Shown here piece after piece: positions 36,950-46,590 of a DNA stretch of 64,000 bases. This stretch comes from Garcia nutans (lineage: Eukaryota > Streptophyta > Magnoliopsida > Malpighiales > Euphorbiaceae). The notes under the pieces are model-generated. The model saw only the letters and a program-made list of their open reading frames with translations, searched no databases and was not told where the DNA came from. The stretch lies in contig CANTUV010000031.1 of assembly GCA_947685225.1 (NCBI GenBank), positions 67,995,001-68,059,000 on the forward strand, given 5' to 3'. The number at the start of each line of letters is the position of its first letter. Within the stretch, counting starts at the first letter, position 1. Position numbers and translations under genes: made by a program.

Positions 36950-39340
36950 CTCAATGAAATTTCCTTAGCTTGAATGTTGCTTTTCAATCTTACTTTATTT
37001 AATATTTTGGAACTATTGTGTTTTTCAAATTTAAAGTTGTTTGAATAAATTACTTTCATCAAAATTTTTGTTGGTCTTTGTTCATTTTTGTGCTCGACCA
37101 ATGAGAAATCTAGCTTGATAATTCATGAATTAATATATTTATGCATCATGACTTGAATGACTTTACTAGGTGAGGGAATGACTCTATAGCAATGAGTTGT
37201 GTATGCTTACTTAGAGAGGGCTCCTGCATAATTACCTTTGTCTAGGTCCTAGTCAGTCTTAGAACATGCTTTGACAAACTTTTGAGGCGAAATTGAACTC
37301 TGCTTATTTAAGAGAGAAATGATCTAGGCATTGTTTGGTTAACCAACAACTAGTATCCACCCAATTAAATATCAATCCCTAGTTGTCCCTTTGAGCTTTC
37401 ATAAAATTTTAGCTTTCTTTTTATTGGCTTACAAACCCCAATAACCTACCCTGAGCTGTTGTGATACTTTTGACAAGTCTTATGATTACTAAGATGAATA
37501 GGCAAGAAGATCAAAGAAAGCAATGATTAGTCAAGATCATGAGGATAGTTGAAGTTTCAAGACCATGAAGATAGTTGATTTTCTCAAGACCATGAAGATA
37601 ATTGAAATTCTCAAGATCATAAGGATAGTTGATGTTCTCAAAACCATAAGGGTAGTTGAAGTTTTCCTAATATCTCTAATATATCAACATCAACATCAGA
37701 GTAACAAATGATTTATCCCTATTAAAGAAGATTTATGTTACTCCACTTATCCATTATTGGAAGCCAAGTTAGTACAAACCAAGACAACTCTTTTTAGAGC
37801 TAAAAAAACAAAAAAAGAGAAAAAAGTAGAAAACAAAAGAAAAACAAAAGAAAAAAAAGAAAAGGAAGAAAGATAAAATCTAAAAAGGTGGTTCAAAAAG
37901 CCAACTGAGTTCTCTTTTACCTAAGACAACAAAAGGCTTCCATTTTATGGATTGACTTGAATTGGTCCCAACACAACCAAAGATTCAATCAAAATCAAAG
38001 AAAAAGGAGGAAGACCATCCAGTTCTTGAAAGTTCTGTACTTGATAGTCCTACAAGAAAGAAGGACAAAATGATAAAAGAAAGGGAAGAGTAAGGAAAGA
38101 GAAAGAAAAGGGAAGAGTAAGAAAAATAAAGAGGAAAAAAGGGAAAAGAAGAAAAGAAATAGATTTGGGTCTTAAACTTTTTGCAAGGGCAAAAACTGCC
38201 CTAATCAAGATCTAGATTAATGCCAAGAAGATAGAAGGAATTTGGAGTCTAGAAAGATTGCTCCCAACTGTCTAAAGTTCCAACAAGAAATTTGTAGTGT
38301 GAGGGTTTGTCCATTGTGTCACACCAGCTCCAATCTCAAAATGGCCTCCACTTTAACCCATGTCCCTTATAGACCCCGTTTCAAGCCTATCAAAGACCTG
38401 TTGATCTCTCTTGGTAGGTAGAGTCTATTAGTGGAGATAGTTTGGATAAGCATGCATATGAGATAGACAATATTTAAACTCAAATGAGACCTTTGGCCAA
38501 GCAATGTGTATGTGCCTATCTGAACTGCAATAGTTCTTGCTTAAATAGAAATGATTCTCGAGTTTAGTACGGTAACTAGGGTTGTCATGTTATAGATATA
38601 TTAATTTGAAAAAATCAAGTCCTGAGGTACATTGACATCGATTTGGCAAAGCCAACATTTGATTTCAAATTCAAATTTTAAAAAAAAGAGTGTTTTGTCA
38701 TACAAAGCCTTCAAGTTAAGGGAAGTATGTTGAATTGATTATTGGCAAGGTCATGAAGAAACTACCAACTCACAAGCTGAAACATAGTTTGAAATGGATA
38801 CATCCTTGACTCTGCTGCTTAGGGTCTCCACCACTCATGTTTTCAACATCTTCAAGATAAAAGCCAAATGCAAAGCTTTTGATCATTTCAATGCGAGACT
38901 TGAACGAGCATCAAAAAGGAACTTATGAGAACACTTCTGCTAATCACCTCGGTCTGTGAGTCGATGGAATGACTGTAAGTATTATTCATGCATACATGAG
39001 CATATTACGTCGCACTTTCTTGTCTTAATGAACAACAAACACCCTGCAAATTAAAGAATCAAAAGAAGATATTGAATCAAGGGGGCATGGAAAGCCTATT
39101 CGCTTGTGGAAGCCCCAGTCACTTTGCAAAGAGAAGAAATGCGTGCTTATGCAAAGAACTAGATAAGAAAAAACATCAATCAAAGCTTGCATGAAAGAAA
39201 AAAATCCTTGGGGGGGCAAGGAGAGGATATAAGATCCAATCAAAATTGGAGAAAAAAGGAAAAGCAGTTGCAAGGGAAAAGTGGTTAAAGTGCAAAAACT
39301 CCCTTGGAAGATCAAAACAAGGAAAACATGGATCAAGCAA
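36950..39340 (+). other. Non-coding internal region of A after gag
   Basis: No pol domain is found on either strand. The region matches B inverted (7450-9204 and 54979-55283), including a purine-rich run (37800-37870) and the target sequence used by A when it entered B (about 37241-37262). A short repeat (AAGACCATGAAGATAGTTGA-type) covers about 37530-37665 and is longer than in B. Open frames on the minus strand near 39025-39430 look like chance frames. Confidence 0.75.
37530..37665. repeat. Short tandem repeat (CCATGAAGATAGTTGA type)
   Basis: Four to five degenerate units of roughly 27-33 bp. The B counterpart (about 8865-8930) has about two units. Confidence 0.75.
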
Positions 39341-39654
39341 GACATGGCCAAGCCAAATCAAGCTTGGCCGTGTCACCTCAAAGGAAATCTTGGCAGAACA
39401 TGACACGGGCAGGAGACACGGCCAAGCCACTGGCCGTGTCTCTCCTTAAGGGCAAAGCCAAGAAAGACCAAGCAAAGAGAGAAGGGAAGTAGTAGGTGAC
39501 ACTAGCAGGCGACATGGCCAGGCCACTAGCCGTGTCACAGGACACGGCCATAAGCTTGGTCGTGTCCCATCCTAAGCCAAGAATAAAGAAGAACCAAAGA
39601 AAAAATACAGAAGCTGACACACCTAGGGGACACAGCCAAGCCACTGGCCGTGTC
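39341..39654. repeat. Five dispersed hairpins with GACACGGCCA arms (A only)
   Basis: Arm pairs: 39341-39353 with 39362-39374 (13 bp, one mismatch); 39415-39424 with 39431-39440 (perfect 10 bp, arms GACACGGCCA and TGGCCGTGTC); 39511-39520 with 39527-39536; 39541-39550 with 39557-39566; 39629-39638 with 39645-39654. Four have six-base loops. No equivalent was seen in the matching part of B. Confidence 0.8.
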
Positions 39655-39680
39655 ACTCCCATCTTCAAAGAACAAAGAAG

Positions 39681-40112
39681 ACCCGATCTCAAAGGATGAA
39701 GATCCATTTTCAAGGGTGAAGACCTGATCTCAAAGGATGAAGATCTGATCTCAAAGGATGAAGATCCATTTTCAAGGGTGAAGACCTGATCTCAAAGGAT
39801 GAAGATCCATTTTCAAGGGTGAAGTCCCGATCTCAAAGGATGAAGAACCATTTTCAAGGGCGAAGACCTGATCTCAAAGGATGAAGATCCATTTTCAAGG
39901 GTAAAGACCCGATCTCAAAGGATGAAGATCCATTTTCAAGGGTGAAGACCCGATCTCAAAAGATAAAGATCTATTTTCAAGGGTGAAAGACCCGATCTCA
40001 AAGGATGAAGATCCATTTTCAAGGGTGAAGACCCAATCTCAAAGGATGAAGATCCATTTTTAAGGGTGAAGACCCGATCTCGAAGGATGAAGATCCATTT
40101 TGATGGTGAAGA
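39681..40112. repeat. 41-bp minisatellite in the 3' region of A
   Basis: About ten units of GATCTCAAAGGATGAAGATC followed by CATTTTCAAGGGTGAAGACCC. Each unit contains the small dyad GGGT-GAAG-ACCC. The related, diverged array in B is 6412-7015. Confidence 0.93.
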
Positions 40113-40175
40113 ATCACAATGCATAAAACAGCCGGAGCAGTCAGACTTCTCAAATGATAAAAGGTCAGTCAAACT

Positions 40176-40332
40176 CAATCTCGGGTCCAAGCACCCATTC
40201 TCGGGTCCAAGTACCCATTCTCGGGTCCAAGTACCCAAATCAAATCAATCTCGGGTCCAAGTACCCAAATTAAATCAATCTGGGGTTCAAGTACCCAAAT
40301 CAAATCATTCTTGGGTCCAAGTACCCAATACC
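40176..40332. repeat. GGGTCCAAGTACCC array in the 3' region of A
   Basis: About six units of 20-30 bp built on GGGT-CCAAGT-ACCC with AAATCAAATCAATC linkers. Inverse of the much longer array of B at 5570-6357. Confidence 0.9.
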
Positions 40333-40814
40333 AGGTCCAAAACCTAAATTTTCCTTAGGTCCAGAACCTAGAATTAACCTTGAGTCCAGAACTCGAACCG
40401 GGTCTAGAACCCAAATTTTCCTTAGGTCCAGAACCTAGAATTATCCTTGAGTCCAGAACTCGAACCGGGTCCAGAACCCAAATTTTTCTTAGGTCCAGAA
40501 CCTAGAATTATCCTTGAGTCCAGAACTCGAACCGGGTCCAGAACCCAAATTTTCCTTAGGTCAAGAACCTAGAATTATCCTTGAGTCCAGAACTCGAACC
40601 GGGTCTAGAACCCAAATTTTCCTTAGGTCCAGAACCTAGAATTATCCTTGAGTCCAGAACTCGAACCAGGTCTAGAACCCAAATTTTCCTTAGGTCCAGA
40701 ACCTAGAATTATCCTTGAGTTCAGAACTCGAACCGGGTCCAGAACCCAAATTTTTTTTAGGTCCGGAACCTAGAATTATCCTTGAGTCAAGAACTCAAAC
40801 CGGGTCCAGAACCC
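40333..40814. repeat. 67-bp array carrying three mini-dyads per unit
   Basis: Seven units. Each has AGGT-CCAGA-ACCT, GAGT-CCAGA-ACTC and GGGT-CCAGA-ACCC; with a leading copy this makes 22 dyads. Loops vary (CTAGA, CAAGA, TCAGA, CCGGA, CCAAA); only one stem is broken (40668-40680, AGGT against ACCC). The array is absent from B. Confidence 0.9.
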
Positions 40815-40887
40815 AAAACCTCAACCGTTTCATGAAAAATTAAGTCTTATTGCTTTTAACTCTCTTTCACTAAGGTTTCAGATCATT

Positions 40888-40903
40888 CAAGCAGGGGGCA
40901 AAT
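40888..40903 (+). other. Polypurine tract of A
   Basis: CAAGCAGGGGGCAAAT directly precedes the 3' LTR start TGAAGACCC (TGTAGACCC in the 5' LTR). Confidence 0.8.
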
Positions 40904-43021
40904 TGAAGACCCTTAATTTTTGACCCAATCCGGTCCAATATGTTTTATTTAGACTAAAATGATTTTTGTTGTCTAATTGGTCCAAAATAATTTTTGTTAA
41001 ATAATTTTTGCTTTAGTATCTAATTTTTATTAATAAAAAATAAAAATCAAAAAATAAAAATAAAAATCGGAGTCGAAAAAATTGGCAGCAAAAAAACAGT
41101 CGCGCGGGCCCGTGGGCATTTTGCCCGCAGGAAATTCCTGCGGGCGAAATCATTGTGCTATTTCGCAGGTAGAATTTTTCTGCCTGCAAAATAGCACGCA
41201 GAAATTTTCTGCCTGCAAAATAGCTTACGGACCCGCTCCGCGCGCGTTGCCGTAGCCAGCTGCAGCAGATTTTTTTGCCAGCGTAGTTTTTCCGCAGCAT
41301 TTTTTTTGCCAGCGCAAATTTTCCGACGCAAATTTTTCGAAACCTAATCCAATTAGGTTTTGGTTTCTTTTTTTTTATTAATATTACTTACCTTAACTAA
41401 TTAGGAATAAACAACCTCAAAAAACTATAAATAAGGACCAAAGGTAATTAATTTAAAGGAGGCAAAAATCCAAGAGGAGTTTGGAAAATTTGAAACCAAA
41501 TCAAGGAAGGAAAAGAAGAAATTCAATTCAATTTTTTTCTGAAACAGCAGTAGCACAATTTAGAGGATTCAAAGACAAAAAAAGCTTGTCTTTGGAGCTA
41601 GTTCATCCAAGAAGAATTGTTTTTGGAAAAATCATCAAAAGAAGGTATGTGTTAATTAATTTTCTTTAATTGTTTTTTTTTACAGTAGCAAATCTATGAA
41701 ATCAAAATTAAAAACCTTTAAACTTTAATTTAGTTTTTCTAAGGCAAAAAAAAAAACCTTATGTCGTTGGTTTATCTTCCAAAAGGCTTAAAATTGTTAT
41801 TTTTTCTTCTTAAAAACCTTAAAACTCTAATTGAACATATTTTTCAACAAAACTAAGATGTAAATTCTGCTTCTTTTAAAATTCTAAAGTAGGTTCTATT
41901 TCATTCAAAAAGCCTTGAAAAACATCTTTTCTACTTATAAAAACTTTAATTTATTTGTTTAAATTCATAAAACTTCATGAAATTATCAAATTGATTTCTA
42001 AAACCCTAAAAATTATTCACCACCCGTGACCCTACTTCTAAATCCTAAAATCCAAAATTCAACTTTTAAACCCAAAATAATGAACACTAACACTTTTAAA
42101 ACCTTAAACCCTAATTTTTATGAACCCTAATCCTTTTAAAACATTAAAAAACATAAAAACATAAAAACCTAAATTTTACACAGTAGCTTAGGAACCCAAT
42201 AACCAAAAATCACAAATTAAAGTATTTTAAAGTGTTTAAAACCCTAGTTTCATGATATCATCATTCAAACCTTAATTTTGTTAATCAAAGAGTCTTACCA
42301 ACCCTTTAAAACATAAAACCCTAATTTATTCTAATTCCATAAAAAGTCACAGTAGCCATAATTGGACTTTTATTTGCTTTATTCAATTCCATACTTGATT
42401 ATGCTTTGATTTATTTCTTATGCTTTAATTTATTTAATTTCAATACTTGATTTATTTAATTTATCATGGATGGATTTTTATTTTCTATTTTGATTAATAG
42501 CTTTGATGAATGATTTATTTATGATGAATAATTATTTACTTTTATCAATTAATTTAGATTTCCAAAAGTTGTAAGAGGTATGTTTCCACTTGGTGGGTAC
42601 CTCATTGGTTAAACATCATGTAATTTAATTTGCTTTTCTATTTTAGAACCTATGTAAAGGGCATGTTTCTATCTTTTGCTAGGTGTCCTATTTAGGCATG
42701 TGATGTAAGGACATGTTTCCATCCTTGGATGGGTGTCCATTTATTTGCTTTGTTTGGACATTGCTTTGATTTTAATATATTAATGCTTTCTTTTAATTAT
42801 TGTGTGTAGTATGGATAATGTTATTATATTTAAGAATTTTATAATATTAAGACCTGTAAAGGAGGCCGGTTCCAATGAACCGGGCGTTGTGGGGTTGCTG
42901 GGTCATTTCTCACCTTCCCCACACGTACCCAACTTTTCAAACCCATTAGGGGGTTGGGGATTCCTTAGGAATCGAGTCATCCACCCCTTTATTTTTCTCG
43001 GCCCGTCCGGGTGGCGACTCC
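40904..43021 (+). repeat. 3' LTR of A, part 1
   Basis: Partner of 9205-11384. Contains near-perfect GC-rich dyads (arms CCCGCAGGAA at 41124-41133 and TTCCTGCGGG at 41135-41144; GCAGAAA...TTTCTGC at 41198-41212). Broken by E at ACTCC (43017-43021); the remaining 106 bp are at 54873-54978. Confidence 0.92.
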
Positions 43022-43812
43022 TGTAATATCCTAATGGATGCCCTAGAAGTTCTAATATAATTGTTGTTTATAGGAATTAAAATGTATATGTGTATTGAAA
43101 AGAGAAAAGAATTTAAAAGAGAGTGTATATGTTGTATATATGGAAATATATATAACATATACACAAGTCAAATGGATGGTCAAAGGAAGAAGATATTTAT
43201 TTTGTTAATTGTGAAATTACTAAAAAGGGCATGTAAGTTAAAGGAAGTTAAAATAAATGGAAGAGGGTATTTAGGTAATTTTCTTTTTAAATTGCTTGGT
43301 GGAGGTTTAAAGAGATGCAAAAGTTGAATTTACTTCTTTTACTTTTCATTTTTCTTCTTTCCAATTGCTTGGCTGGCCATCCCAAAGACAAGAGAGCAAG
43401 AGAGGGTTCTTGAGTGTTAAAATCAAGTTGAAGGAAGAATCAAGTGATTGAATTGGAAAATCTTGAAGTTTCATCAACCTTGGTAAGTTCTCTCTCTTGA
43501 TTTCTTTTTTTATTTGAAGTTGTGTAAAAGTTTGATTGTTGATGTTTGAAAGTAGGGTTGTGTTGATTGTAATATGTTGGAATATGTTTGATTTATTAGA
43601 TTGTGGTGTTGATTTTGGTTTAAAGATAAGAAGTTAAATTAGTGTTAGTTTTGGAAGTTTAAAGTTGAGTTTGAATTAGGGTTTTAAGTTGATAACTGTG
43701 GTAGATGTTGAGTTTGGTTAATTATTTTCATAGACATTCATGTTGTTTGTGTTTGTTGGAGTTGTAAGCATAAAATATGTGAATTTGGTCAGAAACAGGG
43801 GCATTTTGGATG

Positions 43813-43939
43813 CCACGCCCGTGACCTTGGTTGCCATGGCCGTGGCCATTTGTAGCCATGGCCGTGGAGGTTTGTAGCAAAGGAGGCAGAAGTGTTTTCT
43901 AACCCACACCCGTGGGGGTTGGGGTGGCCACGGCCGTGG
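43813..43939. promoter_or_regulatory. CCACG-NN-CGTGG palindrome cluster upstream of a TATA box (E, 5' LTR)
   Basis: Five units from 43813-43824 (right arm decayed) to 43928-43939 (intact, centre GC). Others read CCATG-GC-CGTGG, consistent with CpG transitions. The last unit ends 33 bp before TTATAAAG (43973). Confidence 0.6.
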
Positions 43940-45018
43940 GCTCTAGCATGGGGTGTTGATTTGTAATGTGTGTTATAAAGGTCTAAGATGAGGTTAATAA
44001 GTGATAAATTGTATTAGAATTCATGTATTGTATCATTTTTGGACTAGGTTTTGGAAGAAGGTGATTTGCCCTAATTTGAGAAGTGAGGAATTCTTGGAAA
44101 AAGGAAGTGTATAGATTTGTATAAGTGGTGTTTAAGGTAAGTACAAACTACATTATTGCATACATTCATATGATGTTGGAATTTAAGACATATATGATTG
44201 TAAATGTGTTAATGTTATTTGTTGTATATACACTTTAATGATGAATTGATTAATGTGATTTGAGATATAATGATTGAAATGAAATGAATAGAGCATGTTG
44301 ATTATATGATGATGAATTTAAGATATATGTTCAATATAATGAATTATGTGTACTTGAATAATGAAGTGTTATATTGTGAATTGAGATGTGAAGCCATTGT
44401 GATTGGCTATGATGACTCAATTGAAATAAGTGGGACATGTTTGCCTAGATGATGATGAGAATTGAGAATGAAGTTGATAATGAATAATAAATGAATTGTG
44501 TGGCTAATGTGTTATTCCATGCTCAGAGTTTGTTGTTGGTGGCATGCCTATAGTAACACTCTCTTGAAGTTAGGTTGGCTTGATTCTTGAAGCCAAGTTG
44601 GGTTGAAGTTTAACATGTTTTACTCCCCTTGAAGCTTGGTTGGGTCTAGTCCTTGAAGCCTAATTGAGATGTTACAACCCTTGAAGCTAGGTTGGGTTTT
44701 GTTCTTGAAGCCAAGTTGGGTTGATACTTAGCATGCTTTGTTCCCCTTTAAGCTTGGTTGAACCTAAATCCTTGAAGCCTAGTTGGGATAATGATAATGA
44801 TAAATGTGATAATTAAACCAAAACATTAACTCTGAAAGTTGAATGGCATATTAGTGTCTTTGGGCCCATGCTTGTCTTTGTTTAAATGTGATTAATGAAT
44901 AATGAGATTCAATGTAAGACTTTGTTATTTGATATTCTTATGTATAAAGTATAATAGTTGAACATATCATATTGGCATTGCATTATATCAAAACATAATA
45001 TTATAGTAGATTATACCA

Positions 45019-45056
45019 CTAAGCCGTTGGCTTAGCGCGATTATGATTTATCGCGC
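45019..45056 (+). promoter_or_regulatory. Two-hairpin LTR module (E, 5' LTR)
   Basis: CTAAGCC-GTT-GGCTTAG (45019-45035), then GCGCGAT (45035-45041) paired with ATCGCGC (45050-45056). It is followed by AAGT here and AGGT in the two other E LTR copies. Confidence 0.8.
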
Positions 45057-45424
45057 AAGTAACAGGGAGGAACCAGAGAGTTCATCTAGGCCAGGTAGAG
45101 GCTAGATCTTGAGGTGGAGGTAGTGAAGCTTAAAGATCGAAGACATACTGTCAATCATGTATATATCTATGTTTTGTAAAACTCAAGTTTTAATGTATAT
45201 GTATTTGTAAATATTTGTTACATTTTCCGCTGTGTATTTAATAAACATTGAGTCTATAGTATTTCATAAATTTCTATAGATGTTTATAATTTATTTATAT
45301 TATTTAAAAAAAGATTATATGTTTGTTTTATAAACAGTGGCATACCTATATTCAGTATATGTATATTACGATCATATTAGCATGCTGTGTACGTATACGG
45401 GGTATAGGGGTGTTACATTTATTT

Positions 45425-45436
45425 TGGTATCAGAGC
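45425..45436 (+). other. Primer binding site of E
   Basis: TGGTATCAGAGC, the canonical initiator Met-tRNA type, eight bases after the LTR end. Confidence 0.95.
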
Positions 45437-45587
45437 CTAGGTTTGAGATTCTCAACCTAGGTGAATTGTAAGATAAAGCATATTTTGATTTTAAAAGTTG
45501 GTTTTTGAGTAAAATACATGTTTTGGTATGGCAGTCTTTGATCTTTAATGAGGAATATTCTGCTGTGTTTGCAGATATAGGTAGTAA

Positions 45588-46590
45588 TGGAGTCTCATTC
45601 ACGTCAGACTGTAGAAAGAAGTGCTGAAAGTGTAGCTCCATGAGAGAGTAGAGAGGGAGCTAGGGTTGAGAGAGTTAGTGAGGCACCTGTCTCTGTGCCA
45701 GAGAGATCATCTACAGATGAGGCTCCACCGGGTTGGTTAAGGCATGTGGTGGAATTATTTAGACAAGCTCCAGTGCAGCCCCCACCACCACCGCAGCCTC
45801 AGGTGCCAGTAAGACATTATGACAAGTTGAGGAAATATGGGGCTGAAGATTTTCTAGGCACTACTGATCCTGCAGTGGCTGAGCAGTGGTTAGATAAGGT
45901 ACAGAGGATATTCATTCAGTTGTAAGCCACTTCGGATGAGAAGTTTGACTATGCCAGATCCCTCTTACAGAAAGATGCATATGACTGGTGGAAGACGGTC
46001 CCTCATGCTATGGATGATCCACCTACACTATCATATGGTGATTTCTTGAGGGAATTCGAGCAGAAATATACTCCAAGGGAGTATAAAGATCTTAAGAAGA
46101 TGGAATTTCTAAATTTGAGGCAAGACAACTGGACGGTGACCGAATACGAGATTGAGTACATCCGGTTGAGTTGTTATGCTGGGGGAATTATTTCTGATGA
46201 AATAGATAAATGTAGAAGATTTGAGGAGGGATTAAGGCCCTCTATCATGTGCCTGGTAGCTGGTTCTCGGTATCAGGATTTCTCTCAGCTTGTTACAGCA
46301 GCTAGGAGTATCCGAGACAGAGACCAAGACCTGCAGTTTCTATAGCTAGTGCCCTGACTCCCATGATGCAAAGGTCTACTCCACCTGTATGTGTTCACTG
46401 TGGTAGGTCTCATGGAGGTGCATGTTGGAGGACTGGTGTATCCGGAGTATGTTATAAATGTGGGTCACCAGATCATTTTATTAATGATTGCCTGGAGATG
46501 CAAGATGATAGGCAGATTGATACTGTAGTTTCTCGACCCAGTGTCAGTAGAGGTGGGCGAGGGGGCAGAGGTTTTAGCAGAGGAGGCTGA
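45588..46590 (+). pseudogene. gag: gag copy 1 of element E (capsid and zinc knuckle), broken
   Basis: Starts MESHSRQTVERSAESVAP, then a stop (TGA) where copy 2 has Gly. Capsid motifs: VRHYDKLRKYGAEDFLGTTD, SYGDFLREFEQKYTPREYKD, DEIDKCRRFEEGLRPSIMC. A TAA at 45923-45925 replaces the Gln codon of copy 2. A 160-bp deletion between AGT repeats near 46309 (present as 53457-53616 in copy 2) removes the basic linker and shifts frame. Two Cys-His clusters follow in the new frame (VCVHCGRSHGGACW; CYKCGSPDHFINDC, a CCHC knuckle), ending at a TGA (46588-46590) where copy 2 reads Arg. Intact gag would form the particle and bind genomic RNA; this copy cannot. Confidence 0.9.

Larger units (their letters stand above)
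43022..45417 (+). repeat. 5' LTR of element E
   Basis: TGTAATATCC...GGGTGTTACA, 2396 bp. Palindrome cluster 43813-43939; possible TATA box TTATAAAG at 43973-43980; minisatellite 44560-44793 (a repeat of about 118 bp made of CTTGAAGC-GGTTGGG subunits); two-hairpin module 45019-45056; AATAAA near 45240. The promoter and polyadenylation assignments are inference. Confidence 0.95.

Noticed and set aside
39025..39713. Overlapping frames of 60-111 codons on both strands
   Set aside because: Non-coding part of A; no equivalent frames in B and no recognisable motif.
39681..40814. Regular repeats resembling a CRISPR array
   Set aside because: Head-to-tail minisatellites without unique spacers, in a plant retrotransposon 3' region.
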